DNA of 64,000 nt from CAVTBX01 sp963733135 (GCA_963733135.1 CAVTBX010000009.1:1-64000); one strand, 5' to 3'; shown: positions 1 through 8,045, numbered from the stretch's first letter. A program made the numbers and translations. Notes: generated by a model not told the origin, from the sequence alone.

Positions 1-545
1 CCTGGTACAGCAGCAGGGCCGGGGCGAGCAGGGCGGCGGCGAGGACCAGCAGCCGCCGGCGGTTCACCGGACGCCCGGCTGGTGCGACCTCCGACAGCGA
101 GCGCACCGATGGGACGCAGGGTGGTGGACCCCAGCACAGGTAGGAGGCCATCCAGCCCAGGTCGAGGAGCCGCCGGAGAAGGTCCCGACGGTGGTGAGGC
201 CGGCGAAGACGATGTTCGGCCCCAGCTGCAGCAGCAGGGCCTGCGCCGAGCAGCTGGTAGCTGGCGCCGCTGGTCGCCGGCTGGCCGGAAGAGCCCCAGC
301 ACGGCCAGGAGGAGCATGTCGGCCAGCGGGTAGGCGATCGAGATCAGCCGCGAGGCCAGGGTCAGCGAGGCGTCGGAGGCGATCGGGCCGCATGAGGAAG
401 GTCCACGACAGCAGGCCGAGGCTGGTGGCGACGATCAGCGCGTCCTGATCGAGCCCTGACCGGTCCCGCCGCCGGTCCGGCTGACGGATCAGGACGAACA
501 GCGCCGCCAGCAGCGGGTAGCTGATCAGGTAGAGGACGTCGGCCG
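1..545 (-). pseudogene. Fragment of a multi-pass membrane protein (diguanylate-cyclase N-terminal type), frameshifted
   Basis: The minus strand reads as hydrophobic segments in more than one frame. It begins ADVLYLISYPLLAALFVL near 540. After LSWTFLM near 395 it shifts frame and continues as ASDASLTLASRLISIAYPLADM and AVLGLF. A further segment, RRLLVLAAALLAPALLLYQ, runs to position 1. This pattern matches, from memory, the N-terminal membrane region of actinobacterial GGDEF proteins. No GGDEF domain is present because the window starts first. It abuts proS head to head with no intergenic space, so this is probably a chimeric join or a rearrangement. The family assignment is tentative; the frameshift is clear. 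Confidence 0.4.
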
Positions 546-550
546 GGCAC

Positions 551-1979
551 CGGCCGCTATTCGATCCCGAAATCTTCCACGTCACCGACCGAGCGGGGCG
601 CGAGTTCGTCCTCCCGTTGACGCACGAGGAGACGATGACCCACCACGCGCGGGAGATCCGCTCCTACAGGGAGCTGCCGCAGATGTGGTATCACTTCGCG
701 ACCAAGGAGCGGGACGAGGCGCGAGCGCGCGGCGGCCTCCTGCGCCTTCGTGAGTTCATCATGAAGGACGCCTATTCGTTCGACCGCGACGAGGAGGGGC
801 TCGACCGGAGCTTCCGGCTTCAGGCCGGCGCCTACGAGCGGATCTGGGAGCGCTGCGGGCTCGAGGTCTACGGCGTCGAGGCGGAGTCGGGGATGATGGG
901 CGGCTCGGAGTCGTTCGACTATCTGGCGCCCTCCGGCTCGGGCGAGAACACGCTCGTCCGCTGCGAGAACGGGGACTACGCGGCCGACCTCGAGATCGCG
1001 CAAGGCATCCCGCGGGTGCCGGAGTTCCCGGACCGGCTGAACGCCCCTGAGGAGGTCGAGACCCCCGGCGCGACCACGATCGAGGCGCTGGCCGACTTCC
1101 TCGGCATCGACCCGGCCTCGACGTCCAAGGCGATGCCGGTGATCGTCGACGGCCGCGTGGTGCTCGGCCTCGTGCGCGGAGACGACCGGCTCGAGGAGGC
1201 CAAGCTGGCCGCGGTGCTCGGCGAGCAGTACCGGCCTGCGACGGAGGACGAGATCCGCGAGACCTTCGGCGCCGATCCCGGCTCGATCGGCCCGATCGGC
1301 TTCTCAGGCGAGATCCTGGCCGACGAGGCGCTCCGGGAGGGCCAGTTCGTGACGGGCGCGAACCGCACCGGCCGGCACCTCCGCGGCGTCGAGCACGGGC
1401 GCGACTTCGAGGCTCGCTTCGCCGACATCCGGCAGCCCCGTGAGGGCGACACGTGCCCCAGCTGCGGCGGCCGTCTGACCTTCCAGACGGCGATCGAGGT
1501 CGGGCACATCTTCAAGCTCGGCACCCACTACTCCGAGCCGCTCGGCGCCACGTTCCTCGACGAGAGCGGGGAGGAGCGGCCGATCGTCATGGGCTCGTAC
1601 GGCATCGGCCCGGGCCGGATCCTGGCCGCGGCGGTCGAGCAGCACCACGACGAGCACGGGATCGCCTGGCCGCGCTCGCTGGCTCCCTACGACGTCCACC
1701 TCGTCCCCATCCAGGCGGCCGGGGAGGAGGCGCTCGCGGCAGCCGATCGGCTCGCGGAGAGCCTCGAGGGCTGGCGGCGTCCGCGTCCTTCTTGACGACC
1801 GTGACCGCCGCCCCGGGGAGAAGTTCGCCGACGCCGACCTGCTCGGCTGCCCGGTGCGCATCACGGTCGGAAAGAAGACGCTCGAGGACGGCAAGGTCGA
1901 CGTCCTCGTCCGGTCGAGCCGGGCCGAGGAGCGGGTCGACGCCGACGACGCGCCTGAGCGGGTTCAGGCGCTCGTCTAG
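551..1979 (+). CDS. proS: Prolyl-tRNA synthetase, 5'-truncated and frameshifted
   Basis: Class II synthetase that charges tRNA-Pro. Reading starts at LFDPEIFHVTDRAGREF. Motif 2 follows (LREFIMKDAYSFDRDEEG), then the bacterial-type INS editing insertion (about 1060-1430), motif 3 (GSYGIGPGRILAAAVEQ) and the anticodon-binding domain. Bacterial enzymes are about 570 residues. Roughly the first 90, with motif 1, are missing because the sequence switches to an unrelated opposite-strand fragment near 545. A single extra base near 1771 shifts the frame; GVRVLLDDRD and GEKFADADLLGCP continue in the next frame to a TAG at 1977-1979. An essential gene broken twice suggests assembly error or a second intact copy elsewhere. 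Confidence 0.85.
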
Positions 1980-2279
1980 TGGCCAGGCGACCGCAGTTCA
2001 GCCGGGAGCCGTTCGGCGAGACCGTTCTGGCCCTCATGACCGAGACGGGCACGACCTACCGGAGTCTCGCCGAGCGGTCGGGCCTCTCGGCCGGCTACCT
2101 GCACCACGTGGCGCACGGAAACCGCCCGGTCCCGTCCAACGACGTGATCGGGGCGGTGGCGAAGGCGCTCGGAGTCGAGGCAGACCACTTCCGCGAGTAC
2201 CGCGTCAGGTTCGTGACCGAGCGGCTCGACGCGAACGCCGCAGCTTGCGGACCGCATCTACCGGCGGCTGAGCGCTTAG
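1979..2279 (+). CDS. XRE-family helix-turn-helix regulator (frameshift near the 3' end)
   Basis: A small DNA-binding protein of about 100 residues. The GTG start shares its first base with the proS stop (TAGTG), implying translational coupling. The body is a Cro/CI-type HTH: ETVLALMTETGTTYRSLAERSGLSAGYLHHVAHG, with the recognition helix around SAGYLHHV. One extra base near 2243 breaks the C-terminus. Correcting it gives the ending ALADRIYRRLSA and a TAG at 2277-2279. Binding targets are unknown; a perfect palindrome 28 bp downstream is a candidate autoregulatory site or terminator. Confidence 0.7.
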
Positions 2280-2307
2280 TTCGCTCTTTGCGGAAACCTT
2301 CGAACGC

Positions 2308-2329
2308 GAGTCACCCGATCGGGTGACTC
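2308..2329. promoter_or_regulatory. Perfect 22-bp palindrome after the XRE gene
   Basis: Arms GAGTCACCC and GGGTGACTC flank the central GATC, with no mismatch. It lies between the XRE gene and the next small gene. There is no T-run, so it is either an operator or a weak hairpin terminator. The proximity to an HTH regulator makes an operator plausible, but this is inference. Confidence 0.4.
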
Positions 2330-2480
2330 CTCGCCGGGCGAGAGCGCTAGAGTGGCACCCGGCGCGCGACGGAGAACGCGACGAGGGGGAGCCGCAGGGG
2401 CCGCGCGCCCCGGATTTATCCACATCTTCCACAGGAGTGGTGGACAGTTCGTGCCTGGACGAACGAAGGAGCCGAAGGAC

Positions 2481-2624
2481 ATGTCGACGACCGAGAAGCC
2501 GGTAGGAACGCCGCCTGGCGAGTTCGTGAACGAAGACCTCGCGCGCGATTGCGCCCGCTTCCTCGACGAGCTCAGGAAGCGTGCGGCGGGCGCAGAGGGA
2601 TTTCGGCCCGAGAGCGAGAAGTAG
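2481..2624 (+). CDS. Small hypothetical protein, 47 residues
   Basis: ATG at 2481 follows AAGGAG about 10 bp upstream. The peptide begins MSTTEKPVGTPPGEFVNEDL and ends FDELRKRAAGAEGFRPESEK-like: polar, with one amphipathic helix around residues 18-35 and no membrane segment. It sits between the XRE regulator and a coiled-coil gene on the same strand. I do not recognise a family. The ribosome-binding site and strand agreement support it as a real gene. Confidence 0.45.
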   Translation: MSTTEKPVGTPPGEFVNEDLARDCARFLDELRKRAAGAEGFRPESEK

Positions 2625-2659
2625 ACGCCGTCAAGGCCGCGTCCACCGCGAGGACTACC

Positions 2660-3343
2660 ATGAACAGAGCCGATCTCCTGACCGAGAGAGCCCCGATGGA
2701 ACCGACCGACGAGCCCAGGAGCGAGTCCGAGCCGAGCGAGCCGGAGCGTTTGACCGCGCCGCCCGGCGCGCCGCGCGACGCGGCCGGTGTCGAGCTGGAC
2801 ATCGGGCCTCGGGTCACCGCCGTCTTCACCGCGGCGGAGAAGGCGGCGCAGCACATCGTCGAGATGGCGCGCGAGGAGGCGGAGGACGTCCGCCGCCGGG
2901 CCGAGGCCGAGGCCGAGTCCCACGATCACGCAGCGCCGCTACCAGGCCGAGGAGGAGGCCGCCCGGCTCGTAGCCGAGGCGCGCGCGCAGGCCGACCAGA
3001 TCCGGGCCGCGGCCGAGGAGACAGCCCGCCAGACCGAGGAGTCCGCGCGGCGCCGCGAGGTGCGGATCCGCGAGGAGACGCGGCTCCTCGAGGAGCGCGT
3101 CGAATGGGCGCGCGACGGTCTCCGCGAGGTCGCCGACCGGCTCAGGGAGGCGGAGGCGCTCGTGACGATTCGGTCCTCGGAGCCGTCGCGTGGTCGCTCG
3201 CCGCCGCCGCGCCACGCCGCGACGTCCCCCCGGCCGCCGCGATGAGCGGCTACGCCGAGCCCGCGGGCGTCGAGCCGGGCGACGAGCTCCTCGAGCCCGG
3301 CGACGAGCGGACGGACGACCCGAACCGCATCCCGCCTCCTTAG
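2660..3343 (+). CDS. Coiled-coil protein (DivIVA-like appearance), two frameshifts
   Basis: A proline- and acid-rich start (MNRADLLTERAPMEPTDEP) leads into a long charged heptad region: AAEKAAQHIVEMAREEAEDV, then after a +1 shift near 2925 YQAEEEAARLVAEARAQAD and RRREVRIREETRLLEERV. A second shift near 3165 restores the first frame for a low-complexity tail ending DDPNRIPPP. Repaired length is about 227 residues. The coiled coil is plain in the sequence. A role in polar or septal scaffolding would be a guess. The two breaks fit the general indel problem of this region. Confidence 0.5.
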   Translation: MNRADLLTERAPMEPTDEPRSESEPSEPERLTAPPGAPRDAAGVELDIGPRVTAVFTAAEKAAQHIVEMAREEAEDVRRRAEAEAESHDHAAPLPGRGGGRPARSRGARAGRPDPGRGRGDSPPDRGVRAAPRGADPRGDAAPRGARRMGARRSPRGRRPAQGGGGARDDSVLGAVAWSLAAAAPRRDVPPAAAMSGYAEPAGVEPGDELLEPGDERTDDPNRIPPP

Positions 3344-3375
3344 CAGCCCTCGGCGTTAGGACGAGCCGCTCTGCC

Positions 3376-3476
3376 TAGAGGCTTGATGTGAAATGGGGCG
3401 GAGCCGCGGATGCCGCCTCAGACACTGCGTCAGGGAGACGCCCCCACGGGGCGCCAATTTCACATCAAAGCCTCTA
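3376..3476. repeat. Inverted repeat, 19-bp arms, about 62 bp apart
   Basis: The left arm TAGAGGCTTGATGTGAAAT (3376-3394) is matched by the reverse complement at 3457-3476 with one extra A. The interior is GC-rich and has no ORF I would call. It lies after the 3' end of the coiled-coil gene and overlaps the distal end of a doubtful minus-strand ORF. It could be a small mobile-element remnant or a bidirectional terminator. No second copy was seen in the window. Confidence 0.5.
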
Positions 3477-3773
3477 GGTGCCGTTGCGCCGCGACTCTGC
3501 GAGAAGCGCAGCTCCTTCGTTCAGGCTGCGAACCGCGTCGGCCAAGCTGCCTCGGCCGGTGATCTCCGGCGGAGCCGGGTGAAACTCGGACCGCCCGTGG
3601 ACCGCGCGCCGTGGGGCAGGAGTCGCACGCGCGGCCATGTGCGCCGGGCGTAGGAGGATCGTCGCCTCGAGCCTCAGGAGCTTGATTCCCAAGAGTCTCG
3701 CCAGGACAGACGCCTCGACGAGCTTTCCGTCAGACGGACCTCCTTTCACGAGCTGATCAACGCGGTTTCTCAC
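3474..3773 (-). CDS. Possible small hypothetical ORF, 99 residues
   Basis: Opens at GTG 3773 inside the end of the preceding minus-strand gene and ends in the inverted repeat. The middle reads KLVEASVLARLLGIKLLRLEATILL, faintly like a gas-vesicle or small helical protein; the second half is arginine- and proline-rich and looks non-coding. An AAAGGAGGT lies inside the ORF near 3735, so translation may begin further in. I could not assign a family and consider it doubtful. Confidence 0.22.
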   Translation of the reverse strand: MRNRVDQLVKGGPSDGKLVEASVLARLLGIKLLRLEATILLRPAHMAARATPAPRRAVHGRSEFHPAPPEITGRGSLADAVRSLNEGAALLAESRRNGT

Positions 3774-3900
3774 GACGCCTGAGCGCGGAGATCCCCGCGC
3801 TCGCGGCCGTGACGCCTGCGAGGCTGCCGACAGCGATCAAGACGGCCTTCAGCCCCCTACCCGGCGCGTGGTGTTTGCTCGTCCGGTCGAACAGGCTCAT
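3757..3900 (-). CDS. Small single-pass membrane protein, 47 residues
   Basis: The ATG overlaps the TGA of the upstream coiled-coil gene (ATGA), a coupling signature, which supports translation although the gene is short. The peptide starts MSLFDRTSKHHAPGRGLK. One hydrophobic helix (AVLIAVGSLAGVTAASAGI) follows, then an arginine-rich tail RRREKPR, consistent with one inner-membrane span and a cytoplasmic C-terminus. Function unknown; it probably acts with the coiled-coil partner. Confidence 0.5.
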   Translation of the reverse strand: MSLFDRTSKHHAPGRGLKAVLIAVGSLAGVTAASAGISALRRREKPR

Positions 3901-4808
3901 CTGCTCGCCTCACTCGTTGCGCGAGAGGTTCTCCGGATTGCGTTGACGAGCTGAACCTTGGTCATGTTCGTGCGTCCCTCGATACCGATGCTCGCGGCCA
4001 GCTCGACCAACTCCTGCTTGTTGTAGGAGCGCAGATCGCCGTTTGTCGGCTGCTTCTCGAGCCGGCCCGCGGTGTCCTGGGCAGTCGACTCCGAGCGCAA
4101 TCGAATCTCCTCAGCGGCAGCGACGCGTGCCTCCGCGTCACTCGCCTGCTGCTCCGCTTCCTTGGCGAGCTGTTGTGCGTGACGCTGGGCCTCCTCGGAG
4201 GCGGCGCGAGCCGACTCCGCGGACTCATCGGCGAGTCGTTTGGCCTCGGCGAGCTTCTCCCTCGCGTCTTCGACCAGCTCCTCCGCCTTGTGTTGCGATG
4301 CCTCGGCATCGTGCTGCGCGCGCTCGGTCTCATCTTCGACCTCGGCATAGACCTCTCGCCGCTCTGCTTCGGCATCAGCCTCCGCCGCTTGGCGTTCACG
4401 CCGAACGGTTTCCTCGGCGTCCTTCTCAGCCTGCTTGATGCGCTGCTCAAGTTGCCGCCTCGTCTCGCGGTCGATCTCCTTCACGCGCACGCGACCGCGC
4501 TCGCTCACGTGGCGGGCATGCTCGGAGCGATCCTTTGCCTCCTGAGCGGCCTGAACTGCCCGCCCCTCGGCTTCCCGGGCGCGGTCGGCGGCGTCCTGTG
4601 CGCGCTTCATGCGAACCTGGACCGCGTCCCCGCCAAGCGGGGATGCGTCGACGGCTGCGCTCAACCGGCGCTTCCCTTCCCGAGCGGTGGCGGCAGCTGA
4701 CTCGGCCGCTGTTCCTACACTGTCCGTTTCGAAGGCTTTCGAGAGCAGCCACCCAGCGTTCGATGGAAGTTCCCGCAAACCCGTGCGGGTTCGCTCAAGC
4801 AGCGACAT
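3897..4808 (-). CDS. Long coiled-coil protein with C-terminal Rho-N/SAP-like helix-turn module
   Basis: 303 residues from ATG 4808, which has AGGGGAGGA 5 bp upstream; the open frame extends further but lacks a ribosome-binding site. Residues about 60-240 are almost continuous Ala/Glu/Arg heptads, for example EAEGRAVQAAQEAKDRSE and QQLAKEAEQQASDAEARV. The last 50 residues (LRSYNKQELVELAASIGIEG, then TKVQLVNAIRR) match the helix-extended-loop-helix pattern of SAP or Rho N-terminal modules that bind nucleic acid. The N-terminus MSLLERTRTGLRELPS has no signal peptide. Gene order with the 47-residue membrane protein suggests a membrane-tethered scaffold. The module call is by eye. Confidence 0.55.
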   Translation of the reverse strand: MSLLERTRTGLRELPSNAGWLLSKAFETDSVGTAAESAAATAREGKRRLSAAVDASPLGGDAVQVRMKRAQDAADRAREAEGRAVQAAQEAKDRSEHARHVSERGRVRVKEIDRETRRQLEQRIKQAEKDAEETVRRERQAAEADAEAERREVYAEVEDETERAQHDAEASQHKAEELVEDAREKLAEAKRLADESAESARAASEEAQRHAQQLAKEAEQQASDAEARVAAAEEIRLRSESTAQDTAGRLEKQPTNGDLRSYNKQELVELAASIGIEGRTNMTKVQLVNAIRRTSRATSEASR

Positions 4809-4937
4809 CGTCCTCCCCTTCCTCGGTACGGCTAACGGCATCAAGAGTCTCGCCGCAAGGCGAAAAACTAAACACATCGGTGCTAGCGGATCCTCCACCC
4901 TAAGCTCTCACGTCAGTCGGCTAAGGTGTTCGAGCCA

Positions 4938-5012
4938 CGGGGCGTGGCGCAGCCTGGTTAGCGCGCCAGTCTGGGGGACTGGAGGTCCCGAGTTCAAATC
5001 TCGGCGCCCCGA
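4938..5012 (+). tRNA. tRNA-Pro (GGG)
   Basis: Acceptor arms CGGGGCG and CGCCCCG pair perfectly, with A as discriminator. The D-arm begins TGGCGCAGCCTGG. The anticodon stem CCAGT/ACTGG encloses the loop CTGGGGG, giving anticodon GGG. The T-arm reads GAGTTCAAATCTC. No CCA is encoded. A hairpin terminator follows at once. Confidence 0.95.
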
Positions 5013-5015
5013 TAG

Positions 5016-5048
5016 GACGGAAACCCCTGTATTCGCAGGGGTTTCGTC
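5016..5048 (+). terminator. Hairpin terminator of tRNA-Pro
   Basis: GACGGAAACCCCTG pairs with CAGGGGTTTCGTC around the loop TATTCG, starting four bases after the tRNA. The strong stem and position indicate rho-independent termination, although the 3' T-run is short. Confidence 0.65.
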
Positions 5049-5224
5049 ACTCCGGCTAGTCGGCGCCGACGGAGGCTCGGCACCGAAAAGTCAGCCGAAA
5101 GTCAGCGCGCAAGATCGAGCCGGGTTACCCGGGACTGGAAGTAGTTTCGCGTTGGGCGGATGAGCCTCCGAAGGCGGCTTCGGTCCGCAACCTCCCCGAC
5201 GATAAGTCTCCGGGCTTCTTTGCG

Positions 5225-5392
5225 CTAGACGACGATCGAAACCAGATCCTGGATCACCGTTGCGAGCGGGCCCGAGCCGAGGGCCGGGTCGAGGCCGACG
5301 GCGAGTCACGAGGTACAGAAGCGTCATCGCTAGCACCGTCGCTACCGACGAGCTCACGAAGAGCGCGACGGAGGCCGCGACATCCCGGCAAA
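5225..5392 (-). pseudogene. C-terminal remnant of an MgtE-type magnesium transporter
   Basis: The minus strand reads ASVALFVSSSVATVLAMTLL, then after a frame change DPALGSGPLATVIQDLVSIV and a stop. The intact mgtE at 9593-10576 has the same motif (DPAFGSGPLATVVQDLLSI), so this is a second, truncated copy. Everything before the last one and a half membrane segments is absent. It lies after tRNA-Pro in otherwise empty sequence. Confidence 0.65.
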
Positions 5393-5568
5393 CCGTATCC
5401 AGCCCTTGACGGGCGCTTGCCTGTTCTGCGCGTCGCTTGAAGCGGAGATGTCGGAGGGGTTGCGATATTCGATTGAGATCGTTTCTCTGGCGACGCCCTC
5501 ACTGTCGGACGAGGCCGGAGGACGCGACGTCCGGGTGGTTAACCGACGCATCCGGGGTGCTGTGACTC

Positions 5569-6015
5569 TCAGCCCGTTGTCGCTGAGGGTGGCTCGATCC
5601 TCTCCCGCCCGTCCTTGTCCGCGATGAGAACGGGACAGGGCGCGTGGCCGATGAGCTCCGCGCTCACGCTCCCGAGCAGCGCCCGGGCGATAACGCCTCG
5701 CTTCCGCGAGCCGACGACGATCAGGTCGTAACCGCCCTTCTTGGCCTCGCCGAGGATCTCGTCGGCCGGGTCGCCGTGGGCGGTCGCCATCGTCGCTTCC
5801 ACCCCGCGCTTCCGCAGGAACTCGTGCGCGCGGGCGACGTCGTCTGACGCGTGCGGACGCATGCTGACGTGGCCTCCCGACTTCGAGCCCCGCGCATCCG
5901 GCGGGACGACGCTCATCACCGTGACCTCTGCATCACCGCCCGAGGCAATCTCCGCCGCCTCCTCGAGTGCATGACTGCTGTGCTCGAAGCCGTCATATGC
6001 CAGCAACACCTTCAT
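5569..6015 (-). CDS. Universal stress protein (UspA family)
   Basis: 148 residues, normal for a single Usp domain. It starts MKVLLAYDGFEHSSHALEEA, with the first strand and conserved Asp. The ATP-binding loop near the C-terminus reads VVGSRKRGVIARALLGSVS (G-x2-G-x9-G-S type) followed by the APCPVLIAD strand. AAAGGA lies 4-9 bp before the ATG. Cytoplasmic nucleotide-binding stress protein; such genes are frequent members of DosR-type dormancy regulons, and a DosRS-like pair lies 13 kb away. I did not find the island palindrome upstream of this copy. Confidence 0.9.
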   Translation of the reverse strand: MKVLLAYDGFEHSSHALEEAAEIASGGDAEVTVMSVVPPDARGSKSGGHVSMRPHASDDVARAHEFLRKRGVEATMATAHGDPADEILGEAKKGGYDLIVVGSRKRGVIARALLGSVSAELIGHAPCPVLIADKDGRERIEPPSATTG

Positions 6016-6267
6016 CGTTCCTTTCCCTTCCGTCGAGCATTACGTGGGTCAGAGCCAGGAGCCGTGACACCTCGTTCTCCCGCTTGAAAGCGAGTCTCAA
6101 CCCATGCGTGAGTGTACGTCCGGTGTCCCGGCGTCGGCATCGGGGAGCCGCCTCAGTCGCTCTTCGTACTTTCTACGGTTGTCGAGGCGCTTATCCGTCA
6201 TACCGTCGCGGCCGGCCATGGCGACCGTCAGTTCTGAAACCGAGCCGACGGCCCTCCTTGCCGGTGC
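6016..6267. other. Intergenic spacer between usp and the adh terminator
   Basis: About 250 bp that should hold the promoter of the usp gene reading leftward. I see no convincing ORF, repeat or operator; the plus-strand ORFs crossing it are antisense shadows of adh. Confidence 0.4.
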
Positions 6268-6302
6268 GATGGGAGGGGCCGCGTGCGCCGGCCCCTCCCA
6301 TC
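6268..6302 (-). terminator. Strong hairpin terminator after adh
   Basis: A perfect 14-bp stem, GATGGGAGGGGCCG with CGGCCCCTCCCATC, closes over a 7-base loop nine bases past the adh stop. It could also work for transcription from the other side. Confidence 0.7.
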
Positions 6303-6310
6303 CTCAGGAG

Positions 6311-7405
6311 CTAGCCGCGCGCGACCGCCGGCGCCTCCGCCGTCGGCTGCTCGGGCTCCACCGGCAGTCCGGAGAGCACGACCTTGAGCGCCTGCGTCTT
6401 CGCGGCGTCGGCGAAGACGTCGTACGCCTCCATCGCCTCCTCGAGCCGGAACCGGTGCGTTGCGAACGGCGTCGGGTCGAGTCGGCCGCCTTCGATCAGC
6501 TGGAGCAGTCGCGGGGTCGTGAACGTGTCCACCAGCCCCGTCGTGATCAGCACGTTGCGGATCCAGAGCTTCTCCAGGTGCAGCGTGACCGAGCAGCCGT
6601 GGACGCCGACGTTGGCAACGCGGCCGCCGGCGCGGATCAGCTCGGTGCAGAGCTCGAACGTCTCCGGGACGCCCACAGCCTCGATCGCGGTGTCGACGCC
6701 GCGGCCGCCCGTGAGCTCCATGACGCGCGCGATCGCGTCCTCGGCGCCGTTGTTGATCACGACGTCAGCGCCGAAGTCGAGCGCGCGGGCGAGTCTCGCG
6801 TCGGCAAGGTCGATCGCGATGATCTTCGCCGGGGTGCGCAGACGCGCTGTCATGATCGTGGCGAGGCCGATCGGGCCCGCGCCGACGACCGCGATCGTGT
6901 CGCCAGGCTCCACCTTGCCGTTGAGGACGCCGACCTCGTACGCGGTCGGGAGGATGTCCGCGAGGAAGAGCACCTGCTCATCCGTCAGCTCCTCCGGGAC
7001 TTTGTAGACGGAGGTCTCCGCGAACGGGACGCGGGCGAACTCGGCCTGGAGGCCATCGATCAGGTGACCGAAGATCCAGCCTCCGCCGCCGGTGCACTGG
7101 CCGTAATGACCTTCGCGACAGTAGCTGCAGCGGCCGCACGAGGTGATGCAGGAGACCAGCACTCGGTCGCCGACGGCGAGCGTCGTCACCGCCGCGCCGA
7201 CCTCGGTGATCGTCCCGACCGCCTCGTGGCCGAGGATCGTCCCCGGCTTCACAGCGGGCACGTCGCCCTTGAGGATGTGCAGGTCGGTGCCGCAGATCGT
7301 GGAGGAGTCGACGCGGACGATCACGTCCGTCGGCACCTCGATCGTCGGATCCGGAACCTCGTCCCAGGCCCGTTTCCCGGGACCGTGATAAACGAGACCT
7401 TTCAT
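6311..7405 (-). CDS. Zinc-dependent alcohol dehydrogenase (MDR superfamily)
   Basis: 364 residues. The catalytic-zinc Cys and His are in STICGTDLHILKGDVP and GTILGHEAVGTI. The structural-zinc cysteines lie in SCGRCSYCREGHYGQC. The Rossmann dinucleotide loop is VVGAGPIGLATI. ATG 7405 has a perfect AAGGAGG 9 bp upstream. It oxidises an alcohol or reduces an aldehyde with NAD(P); the substrate cannot be read from sequence. It is transcribed after the neighbouring usp gene, and one copy of the island palindrome lies 69-86 bp before its start, consistent with control by the DosRS-like pair. The C-terminal 20 residues are an Ala/Pro/Glu tail. Confidence 0.92.
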   Translation of the reverse strand: MKGLVYHGPGKRAWDEVPDPTIEVPTDVIVRVDSSTICGTDLHILKGDVPAVKPGTILGHEAVGTITEVGAAVTTLAVGDRVLVSCITSCGRCSYCREGHYGQCTGGGGWIFGHLIDGLQAEFARVPFAETSVYKVPEELTDEQVLFLADILPTAYEVGVLNGKVEPGDTIAVVGAGPIGLATIMTARLRTPAKIIAIDLADARLARALDFGADVVINNGAEDAIARVMELTGGRGVDTAIEAVGVPETFELCTELIRAGGRVANVGVHGCSVTLHLEKLWIRNVLITTGLVDTFTTPRLLQLIEGGRLDPTPFATHRFRLEEAMEAYDVFADAAKTQALKVVLSGLPVEPEQPTAEAPAVARG

Positions 7406-7439
7406 CGCGAGCCTCCTTGTCTCCAGATGGCTTGCGGGG

Positions 7440-7483
7440 AGAGCCGCAGCATCGGCGCTGGTAAGGAACCGTGCTGCGGCTCT
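7440..7483 (-). terminator. Inverted repeat between usp and adh
   Basis: AGAGCCGCAGCA (7440-7451) and TGCTGCGGCTCT (7472-7483) are exact reverse complements around a 20-base loop. It follows the usp stop and overlaps one copy of the island palindrome. It may attenuate usp-adh read-through. Confidence 0.45.
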
Positions 7484-7491
7484 ATCCGCAG
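7474..7491 (-). promoter_or_regulatory. Island palindrome copy, upstream of adh
   Basis: CTGCGG CTCTAT CCGCAG: perfect 6-bp arms, 6-bp spacer, 69-86 bp before the adh ATG and just past the usp stop. One of six related sites in the 7-15 kb region. Confidence 0.5.
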
Positions 7492-7494
7492 GGG

Positions 7495-7965
7495 TTACTG
7501 CGTCGTGCTTGTCACGAGCTCGCGCTCGGGCGCCTCGACGGGCGTGCCCGTCGGGACGGCAAACACGGGGCAGACGCCTGCGTGCAGCAGGCCCTGCGTG
7601 ACGCTGCCGAGGAGCAGGCCGGCGACGCGTCCGTAGCCGTGCGTGCCGACGACGATCAGATCTGCTCCGACCTCCTCGGCGATCTTCACGATCGTGTGCG
7701 CGGCGTTGCCGGCGGTGCAGCTGCGGACGATGAAGGTCGCGTCGAGCCCGCCGCTCCGCAGGTCTTCGACCTGTCGGCCGATCTGCTCGCGCAGCTCGCC
7801 CTCGTCGGCCAGGACGGGATACCCGCCGGCGCGGCCGACTACGATCTCGCGCGCGTGGGCGACGACGAGATTTGCCTTGTCGGGCTCCGCGAGGCCAAGC
7901 GCGTACGTAAGCGCCCCCGCCGCCGTCTCGGACCCGTCCGTTGCCCAGAGGACCGTCTTGAACAT
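7495..7965 (-). CDS. Universal stress protein (UspA family)
   Basis: 156 residues starting MFKTVLWATDGSETAAGALT. The ATP-binding loop is VVGTHGYGRVAGLLLGSVT, followed by the VCPVFAVP strand, so the nucleotide-binding signature is intact. AAAGGAG lies 7 bp before the ATG. It differs clearly from the usp at 5569-6015, so the two are not recent duplicates. A relaxed copy of the island palindrome lies 81-97 bp upstream. Expected role: stress or dormancy, by family. Confidence 0.92.
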   Translation of the reverse strand: MFKTVLWATDGSETAAGALTYALGLAEPDKANLVVAHAREIVVGRAGGYPVLADEGELREQIGRQVEDLRSGGLDATFIVRSCTAGNAAHTIVKIAEEVGADLIVVGTHGYGRVAGLLLGSVTQGLLHAGVCPVFAVPTGTPVEAPERELVTSTTQ

Positions 7966-8045
7966 GAAGTACTCCTTTCGCTCGATTCGGCCCCAGCTTT
8001 GCGCTTGCCGGGCGGCGTCGGCATCGGGGGTAGACCGAGCTCGGA

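Noticed and set aside
1580..1600. GATCGTCATGGGC as an inverted element copy
   Set aside because: Coding sequence of proS motif 3 region; no outer or inner stem.
3474..3773. Gas-vesicle (GvpA/GvpJ-like) protein
   Set aside because: A short stretch (LLGIKLLRLEATILL) is reminiscent, but the rest does not fit and no other gvp genes are present.
6104..7636. 510-codon open frame on the plus strand
   Set aside because: Antisense of the intact alcohol dehydrogenase and usp genes; Arg/Asp-rich composition typical of high-GC shadow frames, with no ribosome-binding site.
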